The notes under the pieces: generated by a model
What the model saw: only the letters and a program-made list of their open reading frames with translations
Databases searched by the model: none
Told to the model about the DNA's origin: nothing
Part shown: piece by piece, positions 1 through 9,848 of the stretch
Numbering within the stretch: position 1 is the stretch's first letter
Layout: each line of letters begins with the position of its first letter
Origin: Proteromonas lacertae
Taxonomy: Eukaryota > Sar > Bigyra > Opalinata > Proteromonadidae
Direction of reading: 5' to 3'
NCBI GenBank assembly: GCA_002245135.1
Contig: NGBS01000921.1
Coordinates: forward strand, 1 to 53,432
Length of the DNA: 53,432 bases
Program-made: the position numbers and the translations under genes

Positions 1-136
1 TGATTCTTTATTGCATCTTTTTTAAATCCAATAATTTCACTATAATCTCTACTAATTGTGATATTTTAAACCATCTTTGTTGTATCATAAACATCTCATA
101 ATGTTATTTGTATCATTACAAAATCTAAATATTTAG

Positions 137-760
137 ATAATCTTTTATTTCTAAATCATCAAAACAATATTTATAATGTGGATCATGTTTATCGTTTAAT
201 TGATTGCTATCTAATTGATTCAATTTATTCTGTATCCAAGAATACATTCTAACCCATTCATGCTGGTTTTTTGGCAAATATATTATCAATATTATCTGTA
301 AATGACTGAAATCTTCTTTTTAATTGTTCTTCTAGATTTGAGAGTTAGTATGTTTTATTCTATCTTCAAACCAATAACCATTTCTTATATAATTTCCCCA
401 TAATATTTTCATTATATACCCATTATATCTTTCATAGCTATCATATGTATTGTTGAAAAATGGGAACATAGTATGCTATGTAATCTAATTGGTTTAATAA
501 TTCTTTTAAATTCATTAAAAAGTATTTCTTTTTTGGTGAATTTCTATTCATTTCATCTTTATAATACCTTAGAAATGTTATTAAAGGATTAAAAATAACA
601 TCGCAAATTGATGTATCAATTTCATCTTCACAGACACTATCAATCCATTTGTATAAATTTAAATATAAATTAGATACTTGTTCTTCTGAAATATTACAAG
701 ATATATTTTTACTATTATTATCAATAGGTGTTATATTATCATATTCATATTTTATTATCG
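137..760 (-). pseudogene. Decayed coding relict, family unknown
   Basis: The minus strand shows protein-like reading frames (rich in Trp, Tyr, Asp/Glu, Lys and Asn) that follow one another in different frames across about 620 bp, the pattern of an old gene losing its frame. The best-preserved block lies near 445-760 and another near 137-260. No start codon opens the longest block, and no family was recognised. It adjoins the zinc-knuckle gene cluster and may have belonged to the same lineage-specific gene set. It has several breaks. An alternative is a gene with unrecognised mini-introns, but the frame changes lack GTAT...TAG boundaries. Confidence 0.4.
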
Positions 761-895
761 ATTTGGTTCATGGTATTAGATATAAGTATATTTAACCCAA
801 TTTTACAAGAAAAAATGAAATATAAATTGTTAAGAAAATTAAATAGATTTTATGTAATAACTGTTACGCATTTCCTTTAACAACTTTATTCTGAT

Positions 896-1636
896 TTAAG
901 TATCTATTATTTTATCTTTTCTTCTGCATTCTATACATTTTGAAAATAAATCATTTGTTTTGTTATAAATACCCATTTCTTCATATTTTCTTATCTCGCC
1001 ACAGTAAGAACATCTATTCATTCCTTCTGGGAGTATTTCAGCTAGTGATCTGCCATCAACTTTGTTTTTACCATACTTCTTATTATTGTTATATTTATTT
1101 GCTTTAGAAATTCTGCAAGTTGGACAAGTTGAGTAAGGTTTGTTTGATTTCATATTAATTCCCATAATGCTTATGTGATACATCATGTGACATGATGAAC
1201 ATGCATACATATTTATTAGTATTGTTATTTCCAATGATTATGCTATCATGTAATTGATTTGAAATATTATTATTATTTATTTTAGCTCTTTTTTCCTTAT
1301 AATAATTCATTCTGTTGCGATATTGACAAGCTTTACATATATTACCATATTCACCATTTTTTCTAATAGCTATTTGATGTTCATTTATTATTTTATTGCA
1401 GCTTGCACATTTAATAAAATCTTTATTATTATGAGCATTTGACTCCAACAATTTACAGGTTTTTTTATTCGATTTATTAACAACATTATATTGATAATCA
1501 AGACGAGCACACTCTTTGTTTATTTTTTATCATTTTCAATGTCTCTATCAGTATCATCATCACTACTGCTATCACTATCATTTACATATTCTTTTAATAA
1601 ATTATATAATTCACTAATTTTTCTTTTCATAACTAT
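896..1636 (-). pseudogene. Broken three-finger zinc-knuckle gene
   Basis: Three CxxC...CxxC knuckles run along the minus strand: CASC...CKAC near 1400-1340, CSSC...CPTC near 1200-1110 and CSYC...CIEC near 1010-920. They sit in two different frames. A plausible acidic N-terminus starting MKRKISELYNLLKEY with a DSDSSSDDD stretch begins at 1636 in a third frame. At least two frame breaks therefore separate the parts. The intact neighbour at 1808-2365 has the same knuckle spacing and the same MG(K/I) signature between the two CxxC pairs, which supports common origin. The two separate reading frames could also be expressed as short proteins, but the knuckles line up better as one former gene. Confidence 0.5.
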
Positions 1637-1807
1637 TATAATAATGTATTATGATATAAGAAATTTGGAAATAAAAATATTTCCATAAAATACAATTAAA
1701 CGAATTAAATAATAGTATAACTTAATCATTATTTTTATTACTTAGAAGATCATTTATTTCATTTAAAAATCTACTACTAAATACAATAAATAATTCATTA
1801 TTTCTAG

Positions 1808-2365
1808 TTATTCTTGGTAAAGTTTTGTTTTTTCAATTACATTCATTTCATTTATAATATTTGTAACATATTTATAGCATTTAATGCAGATATTGCCATG
1901 AATATATTTTTGTTTACAATTATACATTTCATCACAGAACAAACATTTGCATTTAATGTATTCTTCTTTTTTATCTATCTTTCTTCCATTCTTTTTGTTT
2001 ATCTTAATGCTATTCTTTGATTTATCTCTACACTCTATGCAACATTGATTGACACTTCCTGTTACTTTATTTTTACCCATTTCATCAAATGGTTTTGATT
2101 TTTTGCATAAGACACATCTTGCATAACCTGTTTCTGTTTCATCTGTTTTACATTTAAAGTTAATATTAGATTTATCTCTACATTTAGGGCATATATGATA
2201 ATATTTATTCCATCTGTTCTTACCCATTTCCCAATATTGGTATACTTCTTTGCATCTTGAACATTTGATGCTTTCATCAGCTTTTGTATAATATGGCACT
2301 TCTATACCATTGTATTTATTATTAATTGCAATTATATCATTATTATCATCATTTATAGAATTCAT
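1808..2365 (-). CDS. Small zinc-knuckle protein (three CxxC...CxxC units)
   Basis: A 185-residue protein starting at the ATG at 2365. Residues about 34-65 (CSRC...CPKC) and 83-112 (CVLC...CIEC) form two copies of one unit: CxxCK, about ten residues, EMGKN, about ten residues, CxxCRDKS. A third, divergent unit (CLFC...CIKC) lies near 143-165. Paired CxxC motifs at this spacing suggest a zinc-ribbon or treble-clef fold, but I do not recognise the family or its ligand. The protein is lysine-rich, which fits nucleic-acid binding as inference only. It belongs to the local family at 896-1636 and 4946-5659. No intron is visible. Confidence 0.7.
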   Translation of the reverse strand: MNSINDDNNDIIAINNKYNGIEVPYYTKADESIKCSRCKEVYQYWEMGKNRWNKYYHICPKCRDKSNINFKCKTDETETGYARCVLCKKSKPFDEMGKNKVTGSVNQCCIECRDKSKNSIKINKKNGRKIDKKEEYIKCKCLFCDEMYNCKQKYIHGNICIKCYKYVTNIINEMNVIEKTKLYQE

Positions 2366-2626
2366 TAATATATATTAATAATACACTTAAGAAAATAAAA
2401 ACTAAATTCATAAAGATATCTAGTATAACATATATATAAATACGTACTACTCATTGATTATTGGATGTTTGCATTATAGATTTAAAAATATAAATAATAA
2501 ATCATTTATATTTTTCTCGATATAGTATAATCAATCTATATGCCTGACACAATAACACATATTTAAGACCGAGTGGTTTAAATAGAAAATGGGTGATAAA
2601 AGGTGTAATAAAAAACATTATAGAAG

Positions 2627-3313
2627 ATGAAAGATGATGATAAATATATCATTTCTATTAGAATTGATAAAGACTTTAGACTTATTTATTGGAATTTGTC
2701 TGAGTATGTTGAACTTAAAAGAAACCAATATGTTAAAGAATTAGAAGATACTGAAGATTATCATGGAAATTATTTTGTAAGAGATATTGTTAGTGACTGG
2801 TTTAAAGGTCAAGGTAAAAGTGTCCCATCAACAATCAAAATAAAATATGGATTTGATTCTTTTATATTGTGGAAAGATCAGTTATCTTTTCATGATATTA
2901 AAGGTGAGATGAGTATTTATGATAGAATTTGTTATGAACTAATTGATACATATTTAGAAGTAAAACATAATGAAGCTAAAGATATAGCATATGTATATGT
3001 AAAACACAAATTATTAGAAGATGGTTTTTCTGTTTATGATGATGATAAATATTTACTTGAAGATTTAAAATATTATCCTAAAGATACTGAAGAATTAATT
3101 GAAGAGTCATGTATAAAATGTAGAAGAAACATGAAAGGTGATGAATCTTATTCACCACAGTATGGTCCTGTCAGATATGGTAAAGGTTCATTAAATAAAA
3201 GATATAAGAGAAAATTTGATTTGAAAAAGTTATCAAAAATTAATAAAAAGTTTAAAAAAGATCATGAAAATGATGATATTTTATTTCAATTAGATGATTG
3301 GGAATTTGATTAA
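2627..3313 (+). CDS. Hypothetical protein, 228 aa
   Basis: An uninterrupted frame starting at ATG 2627. The first 100 residues are mixed alpha/beta in composition with many aromatics. Residues 140-165 are acidic, then CIKC near 163-166 begins a basic C-terminal tail (NKRYKRKFDLKKLSKIN and following) ending in an acidic patch. Only one CxxC pair is present, so a complete zinc site is not evident. Codon use matches neighbours. It is the only plus-strand gene in the left cluster. I do not recognise a family. Confidence 0.55.
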   Translation: MKDDDKYIISIRIDKDFRLIYWNLSEYVELKRNQYVKELEDTEDYHGNYFVRDIVSDWFKGQGKSVPSTIKIKYGFDSFILWKDQLSFHDIKGEMSIYDRICYELIDTYLEVKHNEAKDIAYVYVKHKLLEDGFSVYDDDKYLLEDLKYYPKDTEELIEESCIKCRRNMKGDESYSPQYGPVRYGKGSLNKRYKRKFDLKKLSKINKKFKKDHENDDILFQLDDWEFD

Positions 3314-3450
3314 AACTATATATGGTATTATGATTTAAATAAATATAAACTAACTTTAATAATATACTAAAAATATTCATTTTGGGAGTTAATGTTACGA
3401 CTAACACAATATAATAATATCAGAATGAGACTAATTAATTGAGACATTAA

Positions 3451-3807
3451 TTAATGATATAATCCGTAGATTACTTTGTCTAAGTCCAATCCAAATTTTT
3501 CTTTTATTTCTTTTTTTGCTTTTATATCATGCTTTGTAATGTACCTATCCATTAGTTCATCAAATTCTTCTGGATCCTCGCTGTAAATGAATCCTTCATC
3601 TTATCCGTTCCTAGCTCGTATATTATGTCTTCTTCTTTTTTCTCTCAATTTTTCATCTTTAACATGTTTTAGCATTTCATTATATCTCAATTGATCAGCT
3701 AAAGATTCAGATTGCGGTTGTTGCTCGTTTGACTGAGAAAATATTTTTCTTTTTAGTGATTCAAATATTGTGTATAACCATGATAAAAACTTATATGAAC
3801 TCTGCAT
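3451..3807 (-). CDS. Small hypothetical protein, interrupted frame
   Basis: A 68-codon frame starts at 3807 (MQSSYKFLSWLYTIFESLKRK), has a basic LREKRRRHNIRARNG end, and stops. The same frame then stays open and protein-like for about 50 codons (SEDPEEFDELMDRYITKH region) to a stop at about 3451. The continuity suggests one former gene of about 118 codons with one in-frame stop, or termination readthrough. The N-terminus has a short hydrophobic stretch but no clear membrane span. Family unknown. Confidence 0.4.
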
Positions 3808-3943
3808 TTTATAAACAAAAAATAAAAATAACTAAAGAAAACATGGAATAATACTTTTTGTATATTATACAGATGATTTTACCCAATAGTATAATACATT
3901 ATATAGAATCAATAAACTTAAAATTATAATTACATGCGTATTG

Positions 3944-4837
3944 TTACCATATATCACTTAAATTTAACATATCATTACATAGAATTGGACTAAATTCAAT
4001 ATTATTTGAATCATCATATGAGTTTGAATAAATTTCACATCCTCTGTATTGATTAAGGTGTTGCTGCAATGTCTCTATTTTATCTTTTATATTCTCTATA
4101 TTAGTTTCGTTTTCATTAACAATTAGATTATTCTTTGTATCTTCAATATTTGTTTTATGAAATGTATTTATAGGCAATACAGGTGGCTGATTAATTAAAT
4201 CATCAATATTAATATTTTCTTGGCTTTTTGATTCAATTTGGTCTATCTGAAGATAGTCTTTTTGTTGCGCAGAATCTATTTCATTTGATATATTCTTAGA
4301 AGAATCATTTATGTTTTTTCTTTTAGTGTTTCTCTTTCTCTTGATGGAGTTATCATTATTAGAATTTCTTTTTCTTTTAATGTTAAATAATATTTTTGAA
4401 TCAATATTAATATTATTGCCTACGCTAACAGGCGGTATATTTAATGCATCATCAATTTCCTCAAAAATAATATTATTTATATAACTATTATTATTCACTA
4501 AAGATGTAAAGAAATTATTAAGAGCATTAATATATCTTGAAATGGCATATTCGCTATATACTGATGAATCATTCTTATTGTAACAATTATTTATCTTTTC
4601 TTCTATAAATTTATAAACATTATCAGATAATATTAACAATTTCTTCCATTGAGTTACATTAACATTATTGTATAAAGTATCATCTTTTTCTTTGGAATAG
4701 CAACTTCTTTTGGTGTTTATGACATCTCCATCTTCTTTACATAATGCATTATCATGCTTGTTTGTTGAAGCAATAGAATGAAGAATATTTGATTCATCAT
4801 TGCTACTAATGTTATTATAATTTGGTTCTGAATTCAT
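3944..4837 (-). CDS. Hypothetical nuclear-type protein, Asn/Lys-rich, 297 aa
   Basis: A single open frame from ATG 4837. Composition is low-complexity (Asn, Asp, Ser, Ile). Two KRKRN motifs near residues 154-170, followed by NTKRKN, look like a bipartite nuclear localisation signal. A WKKLLILSDNVYKFIEEK segment near 65-82 and a following helical stretch could be the only folded part. The C-terminal third has a short predicted coiled coil (IENIKDKIETLQQHLNQ). No zinc ligands are present, unlike its neighbours. Family not recognised; it may be a lineage-specific regulator, but that is a guess. Confidence 0.6.
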   Translation of the reverse strand: MNSEPNYNNISSNDESNILHSIASTNKHDNALCKEDGDVINTKRSCYSKEKDDTLYNNVNVTQWKKLLILSDNVYKFIEEKINNCYNKNDSSVYSEYAISRYINALNNFFTSLVNNNSYINNIIFEEIDDALNIPPVSVGNNINIDSKILFNIKRKRNSNNDNSIKRKRNTKRKNINDSSKNISNEIDSAQQKDYLQIDQIESKSQENINIDDLINQPPVLPINTFHKTNIEDTKNNLIVNENETNIENIKDKIETLQQHLNQYRGCEIYSNSYDDSNNIEFSPILCNDMLNLSDIW

Positions 4838-4945
4838 GTTATAAATAATAAATAGTTTGTAAGAAAAAGACTAGTGAAATTAATATGAAAATATAAAAGA
4901 AACTAATAAAATGAATAAATGAAAACCAATGTTTTTATATAAGTG

Positions 4946-5659
4946 TTATATAGCTTTTTTATTTAGTTTATGCAAATAATGTCTTACACATTTATGACAC
5001 TTATTATTATACTGCATCTTTGCTTTGTGTTTTATTTTTCTGCAAATATAACATCTCTGTTCATCATCACTTAATTCTTCATTAGAATATCTCTTTCTAT
5101 TATATAAATAATTTTGTTGAAATTTAAAACACATTTTACATAAATCTTTTATAACAAATGCATTATATTTATCATTATAACATCCATCACAGTTAAAACA
5201 TCTAAATTTATCATCAATAGCTGCATCTTCCATATTAATATCAGATAATTCATTTTCTATAATATTATTAGAAGCTTTTTCTCTTTTATATTTTCTGCAA
5301 GTACTACACATTTTATATTCTTTACCTTTTTCATTCTTAAAATCATCTATTGGTTTATTTTTATTACATCTTGAGCATATTTTAGGTCTGCTAACTAAAT
5401 TATAAGGAATTGTATTTGAATCATTTTCATCATTTATATCTTTTATATCAGTATCAGATATTTCATTTTTTATTTTTCTATAATTAGAAACACTTATTCT
5501 TTTTTCTTCTCTGCATTTGCTACACATTTGACATTGTTTACCTTTGTCATTCATAAAATCATTTATTGGATAATATTGATTACATTTTCGACATTTATTA
5601 TCTCTTCTTTCTAAATCAAATGGATTTGTATTTGAGTCATTTTCAAGAATTGGATTCAT
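4946..5659 (-). CDS. Four-unit zinc-knuckle protein, 237 aa
   Basis: Starts at ATG 5659. Units 1 and 2 (residues about 23-50 and 93-120) are near copies: C(R/S)xCN, PI(N/D)DF, a KGK turn, then MCSxCR. They are separated by an Asp/Asn-rich linker that is itself repeated (NDSNTxP). Units 3 and 4 (CFNC...CKMC near 153-176; CYIC...CHKC near 202-223) are more divergent. Repetition of linker plus finger shows internal duplication. The CxxC...CxxCR pattern resembles small treble-clef fingers found across protists, fungi and large DNA viruses, but I cannot assign a named family or target. No intron visible. Confidence 0.7.
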   Translation of the reverse strand: MNPILENDSNTNPFDLERRDNKCRKCNQYYPINDFMNDKGKQCQMCSKCREEKRISVSNYRKIKNEISDTDIKDINDENDSNTIPYNLVSRPKICSRCNKNKPIDDFKNEKGKEYKMCSTCRKYKREKASNNIIENELSDINMEDAAIDDKFRCFNCDGCYNDKYNAFVIKDLCKMCFKFQQNYLYNRKRYSNEELSDDEQRCYICRKIKHKAKMQYNNKCHKCVRHYLHKLNKKAI

Positions 5660-5750
5660 TCTTTTATTTTAATAATCAAAAAATACAAGAAAAAAGAAAA
5701 TGAAAATCTTATCGAAAAATTCAATTATAAAATAAAGACAAAACAAAGTT

Positions 5751-6066
5751 CTCACTGATTATTCAATTTTTCTATTTCATCAATATATTAAATCTTCTTC
5801 TTTTAACTTGATATTATCAATAATAGAATCTTATACATAGACAAATATAATAGATCAAAAATAATAAAGATTATATATATACAGATCATACTATGATAGA
5901 TGAATTTTCTCACTGATTATTCAATTTTTCTATTTCATCAATATATTAAATCTTCTTCTTTTAACTTGATATTATCAATAATAGAATCTTATACATAGAC
6001 AAATATAATAGATCAAAAATAATAAAGATTATATATATACAGATCATACTATGAGAGATGAATTTT
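5751..6066. repeat. 158-bp direct tandem duplication, two copies
   Basis: Copy 1 is 5751-5908 and copy 2 is 5909-6066, head to tail. Both start CTCACTGATTATTC. I found one base difference (ATGATAGATG against ATGAGAGATG near the end). The unit contains no open frame of note. It lies in the space between the zinc-knuckle gene at 4946-5659 and the gene ending at 6112, so it lengthens an upstream or 3' region. Near identity means it is recent. Confidence 0.9.
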
Positions 6067-6111
6067 CAATATAAAACAATTTCAAATTATAGTAAGTATT
6101 GATAATAAAAG

Positions 6112-6765
6112 TTAATTATTTTTTATCTGTAATACCTTCTTAGTGATATTCTTCAACAGTTTTGTATCTAAGTTATGATGCTTAAACAACTTATCTTCCA
6201 ACTCCTTCTTCTTAAAAACTGTATCATAATACCTTTGAAGATCCAAAGCTAAATTTACGTCAGCTGCTGCTTTGAACGATAACTCTTCTCTGGCAGCCTT
6301 TGCTCTCTTTCTTCCGTTTCTAATTCTATTACCAACTAAACTCTCGTTTCTCAGCTTCTTTATCTCCTCATAAGTTAAAGTGTCCTGTGGTGGAGGAGGC
6401 TCTTGAACAGTAAAGTTGATTAAACGCCTAACATTCGATTCTGTATCAGGTGGAGTTGTTGGTGAGTATAATGGTGATTCATCTTTTGGTGGCTCACCAT
6501 TGGGTGATTCAATCTTAATAGATAAACCATAAGGGTTGAAGGGATTGAATGGACGACCTGTGACTGGTATACCTATGAATTATAATATAATATAAGTTAT
6601 ACTATATTTTGGTCTTTTGATACCAGCAGCCTTATCTTCTAAATAAATTGTCTTACAAATTTTTCTGATTTTAGGATTAGAGATACTATCAATATCTCTC
6701 TCATAATCACTATCTGTATCACTATCACTATCAGATACGTAAACAATTTGATGTAAGTGAGACAT
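6112..6765 (-). CDS. Hypothetical acidic/basic nuclear-type protein, 207 aa
   Basis: Two exons, 6765-6603 and 6572-6112, joined across a 30-nt intron (6573-6602, GTATAA...CATAG); the spliced length is a multiple of three. The N-terminus has a DSDSDTDSDYERD acidic run. The middle is Pro-rich (GRPFNPFNPYG, SPLYSPTTPPDTE). The C-terminal 90 residues are helical and very basic (GNRIRNGRKRAKAAREEL, then a Lys-rich segment), which could be a DNA-binding basic region followed by a coiled coil, but heptads are not convincing enough to call bZIP. Ser-Pro and Thr-Pro sites suggest kinase targets. Family not recognised. Confidence 0.65.
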
Positions 6766-7289
6766 GTTAATAAAGCAAAAAATATTTTATGCTGAAAAGT
6801 TCAGGAAAATGTCGAATGAATTCAAGATGCAATTTTTATATTGTTAAAATAAAATTGATTTATTTGATGATTTATCATTCATTTGATAAATTCTTGATGT
6901 TTTTGATGATTTATGCATCAAATATTATAAAAAAATAATTACATAATAATGATTAAATAGATCTAACTAGGGTTAGGGTTAGTGACTTATAGATGTAGTG
7001 AGCTGTTCTACTACGGGGCTTTGCTACTGTAGAGAAAAACTATAGATTTGTACAGCTATACTGATTATGATGTAGAACTTTTCCGCAAAATTATTCAACA
7101 GAACTGGATATTTTGGGTATAGGAACACTAAATATCCTGTTTATTCATATCCTCTATAATATATGAATTGAGTATTAATGTCTTTATCACACCTTCTGCA
7201 ATTGAATTAAATCACATTTTAATTTTTGGGTTATTCAAAATTTTGATAAAAATCAAATTTCGTTATTTTTGTTTTATATTTACATAAAG
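6766..7289. other. Intergenic, with short TTAGGG-like stretch at 6968-6982
   Basis: No credible reading frame. The 15-base run TAGGGTTAGGGTTAG (6968-6982) is two and a half units of the common TTAGGG telomere repeat. It sits where the zinc-knuckle cluster gives way to the BTB/LRR block. Just after it, 6990-7040 is less AT-rich and has short self-complementary segments, but no RNA family is recognisable. Confidence 0.5.
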
Positions 7290-9419
7290 ATGATAATAAA
7301 AGTGAATAAAAGCATAAGAGAAGAGGGGCATATTTTGTATTTATTTTTATGATAGATTATGTCGAAAATTGGTAGAAAGTGGTTTTGGTGATATAGAAGT
7401 GAAGATTGGAGATAATCGAATAATGTCAATCAAGTCAATTTTAGTGAATGGAAATGAAACAGTAAAGAAACTGTTGTTAGATCGTGAGTTTGTTGGAGTT
7501 TTAGAGTTATATGAAGAAATAGAAGAAATTGGCTATTATGAGATGGAGAAATACTACAGTGGTGGTGAATTGATAATCTGTAAAGATACTGTATGTGAAG
7601 TGTTGATGTTTTGTTTATGTTATTGTGAAAAGGAGATAATAAATGATTGTTATGAATTTGTGAAGAATAATATAGATGATGAAGTATTAATGAAATTAAT
7701 TCATATATGTAATGTATTTGGTGGATGTTTGAGAGAGATAGAAGACTTGAAAAATATGGAAATAGAAAAGCGAGGATATAAATATTTATATAATAATGAA
7801 TATTTGTTGAGATTAGAAATGAATAATTTGATCGAGATATTAAATATGAAAGATGTGATAATAGTGAATGAGTTATGGTTATTAAATCGGTTATTGGAAT
7901 GGTATAAATTCCAAAAGAATGAGAAATATGACAATAAAGAGATTAAAGCAGATTTTAAACAATTGATAGAAGAAGATATCGATTGTGAAAAGATAAAAGA
8001 GAAAGAGATAGAAAAAGAGAATAAAGAAATGTTGAAAGAGATGAAAATAGAATTAAAGAAAAATGAATGTAAGAATCATATAGAAATATATTGTATAAAA
8101 GATGATAGAATTCAAAATGTAATAATCAACAAATACAATGAAGATAAAGATGAAGAAGAATTTAAAGAAGAAGAAAGAAGAATATTGGATAAAATGGAAG
8201 AAGAAGAATTGAATGATGAAATAATGTGTATATTAGAAATGAATAATATAAAAATAATCGAAATAGTATTGATGATAATGAAATACAAAAATATGAAAAT
8301 GGAAAGTATAAATACTAAAAATATATTTAAATAGAATATATCTCAAATATCGAAAAGAGAACTATGTTGGATAGATTATATATAGAATATAATGAGAATA
8401 AAAGAAATCGAACAATGAAATGTTTATGTTTATTCATTGAGATTAAAAAGAGTGTTTCAATAATAGAAGAAGTATGTGGAAAAGGAATTCTTTATAGAAT
8501 ATTGAATGAAGATAATTATTTAAACTCCAAATCTAAAGAAATATTAATAGAATATATAAAAGAGAATAAATTGAGTTTAGAAGAAGAAGAAGAAATGATT
8601 GTAATAATAAAAGATAAAGAATTATTGAAAGAATTAAAAACAAAAGAAATCACATCATTCTCATATCCTCAATCAGAATATTCATTTGGATTAAATGAAG
8701 AAATATCAATAATTCCTTTATGTGATGGAAATCGATGTGAATTTTCAATCAATCCTTCATTGCCAGATGGTTTAATGATAGATAAAGAGAGTGGAATAAT
8801 TCATGGAAAAATGAACAAAGAAATCAAAAAGAGAGAATATGAAATAATATGTAAGAATATTGTAAATGAAAAGATATTGATAATATCATTAGAATTTCAG
8901 ATTAAATTCACAGAATTAAACAAATGTGATGGAATATCAATATCAAATAATGGAAAAATAATAACAAATACAGTTTATCAGTGGAGTCATTGTTATTTGA
9001 ATTTGAAAATGGAAAATGGAATATATCATATCAAATATAAATTTCATCAAAATGGAAGTGAATATGATAGTATGATATTAGGATTATCAACAAATAATAC
9101 ATATTCTGGTTATAGTATTTATGAACAATCAACAGTATGTATATATGTTGCATATGGTGGTAAAAGTCATGATATTACTTCATATTGTCATATTGGAAGA
9201 GTTGTTAAATCAAATCCTCATTTCAATCATGGAGATGGCTCAATTTATGAAGTAATTGTTGATATGAATAAAAGAGAATTTTGGATTAGTCATAATAATT
9301 CATCTCCAGTTTTACTTGTTAAAGATTTACCTTCTCCATTATTTACATATTCTGCACTATTTAGAATTAATACATCAGTCGAATTATTATCATTTCTCAG
9401 CCGAATTAGTCTTAATTAA
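7290..9419 (+). CDS. BTB-BACK protein with putative-Ig and SPRY-like C-terminus
   Basis: About 693 residues. The main frame opens at 7356 without an ATG; an ATG at 7290 joins it in frame if a 19-nt intron (7337-7355, GTATTT...GATAG) is removed. That intron is unusually short, so the start is tentative. A second intron, 8306-8334 (29 nt), joins the two long frames. Order of parts: BTB-like region (GFGDIEVKIGDNRIMSIKS), BACK-like helices around MNNLIEILNMKDVIIVNELW, a Lys/Glu-rich coil, a putative Ig domain with the signature LPDGLMIDKESGIIHGK, then a concanavalin-like SPRY-type domain to the end. BTB-BACK proteins commonly act as cullin-3 adaptors; the C-terminal domains would then select substrate (inference). 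It is related to the minus-strand gene at 21044-22996. Confidence 0.7.
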
Positions 9420-9848
9420 ATACTTATTTTTTTATATATATTATTATTTTAACTAATTGGTAAATCATTATTTCAACATCTTTTCAATCTTTTAATATAA
9501 CTTTTATATTGCAAATAATATTCTATCTACAACTACTGTGTAACTATTTCATATTAAAATACATCCTTTCTCATTACGTTTACACATATATTACCTAAAC
9601 ACAACAACACTTTGTCGATTAAGTAAGTAATAAATTATTAATAATAAAAATTGATTTTTTCATATTCACTTATTCTAGGAAAATTTCATGATGGTTATAT
9701 TTAGCTGATTTTCATTGAATAATGTGATTTGTTGTTTGTTGGTTTGATTAGAATTCTCAGTATTCACAATTCAGCTTTTTTAAATTTTTGGGATAATTAT
9801 TGAAATATATTCGTTGTTTTTACAGTAAAGTTTTTTTGATTTTTCTTT
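9420..9848. other. Intergenic, nothing specific seen
   Basis: AT-rich spacer between two plus-strand genes, with poly-T tracts near 9824-9845 just before the next ATG. No reading frame, RNA gene or repeat was recognised. Confidence 0.6.

Noticed and set aside
1-6765. Possibility that the left cluster is an integrated virus-like element
   Set aside because: Small zinc-knuckle proteins also occur in large DNA viruses, but no capsid, polymerase, integrase, packaging ATPase or terminal repeats were seen, so the evidence is insufficient.
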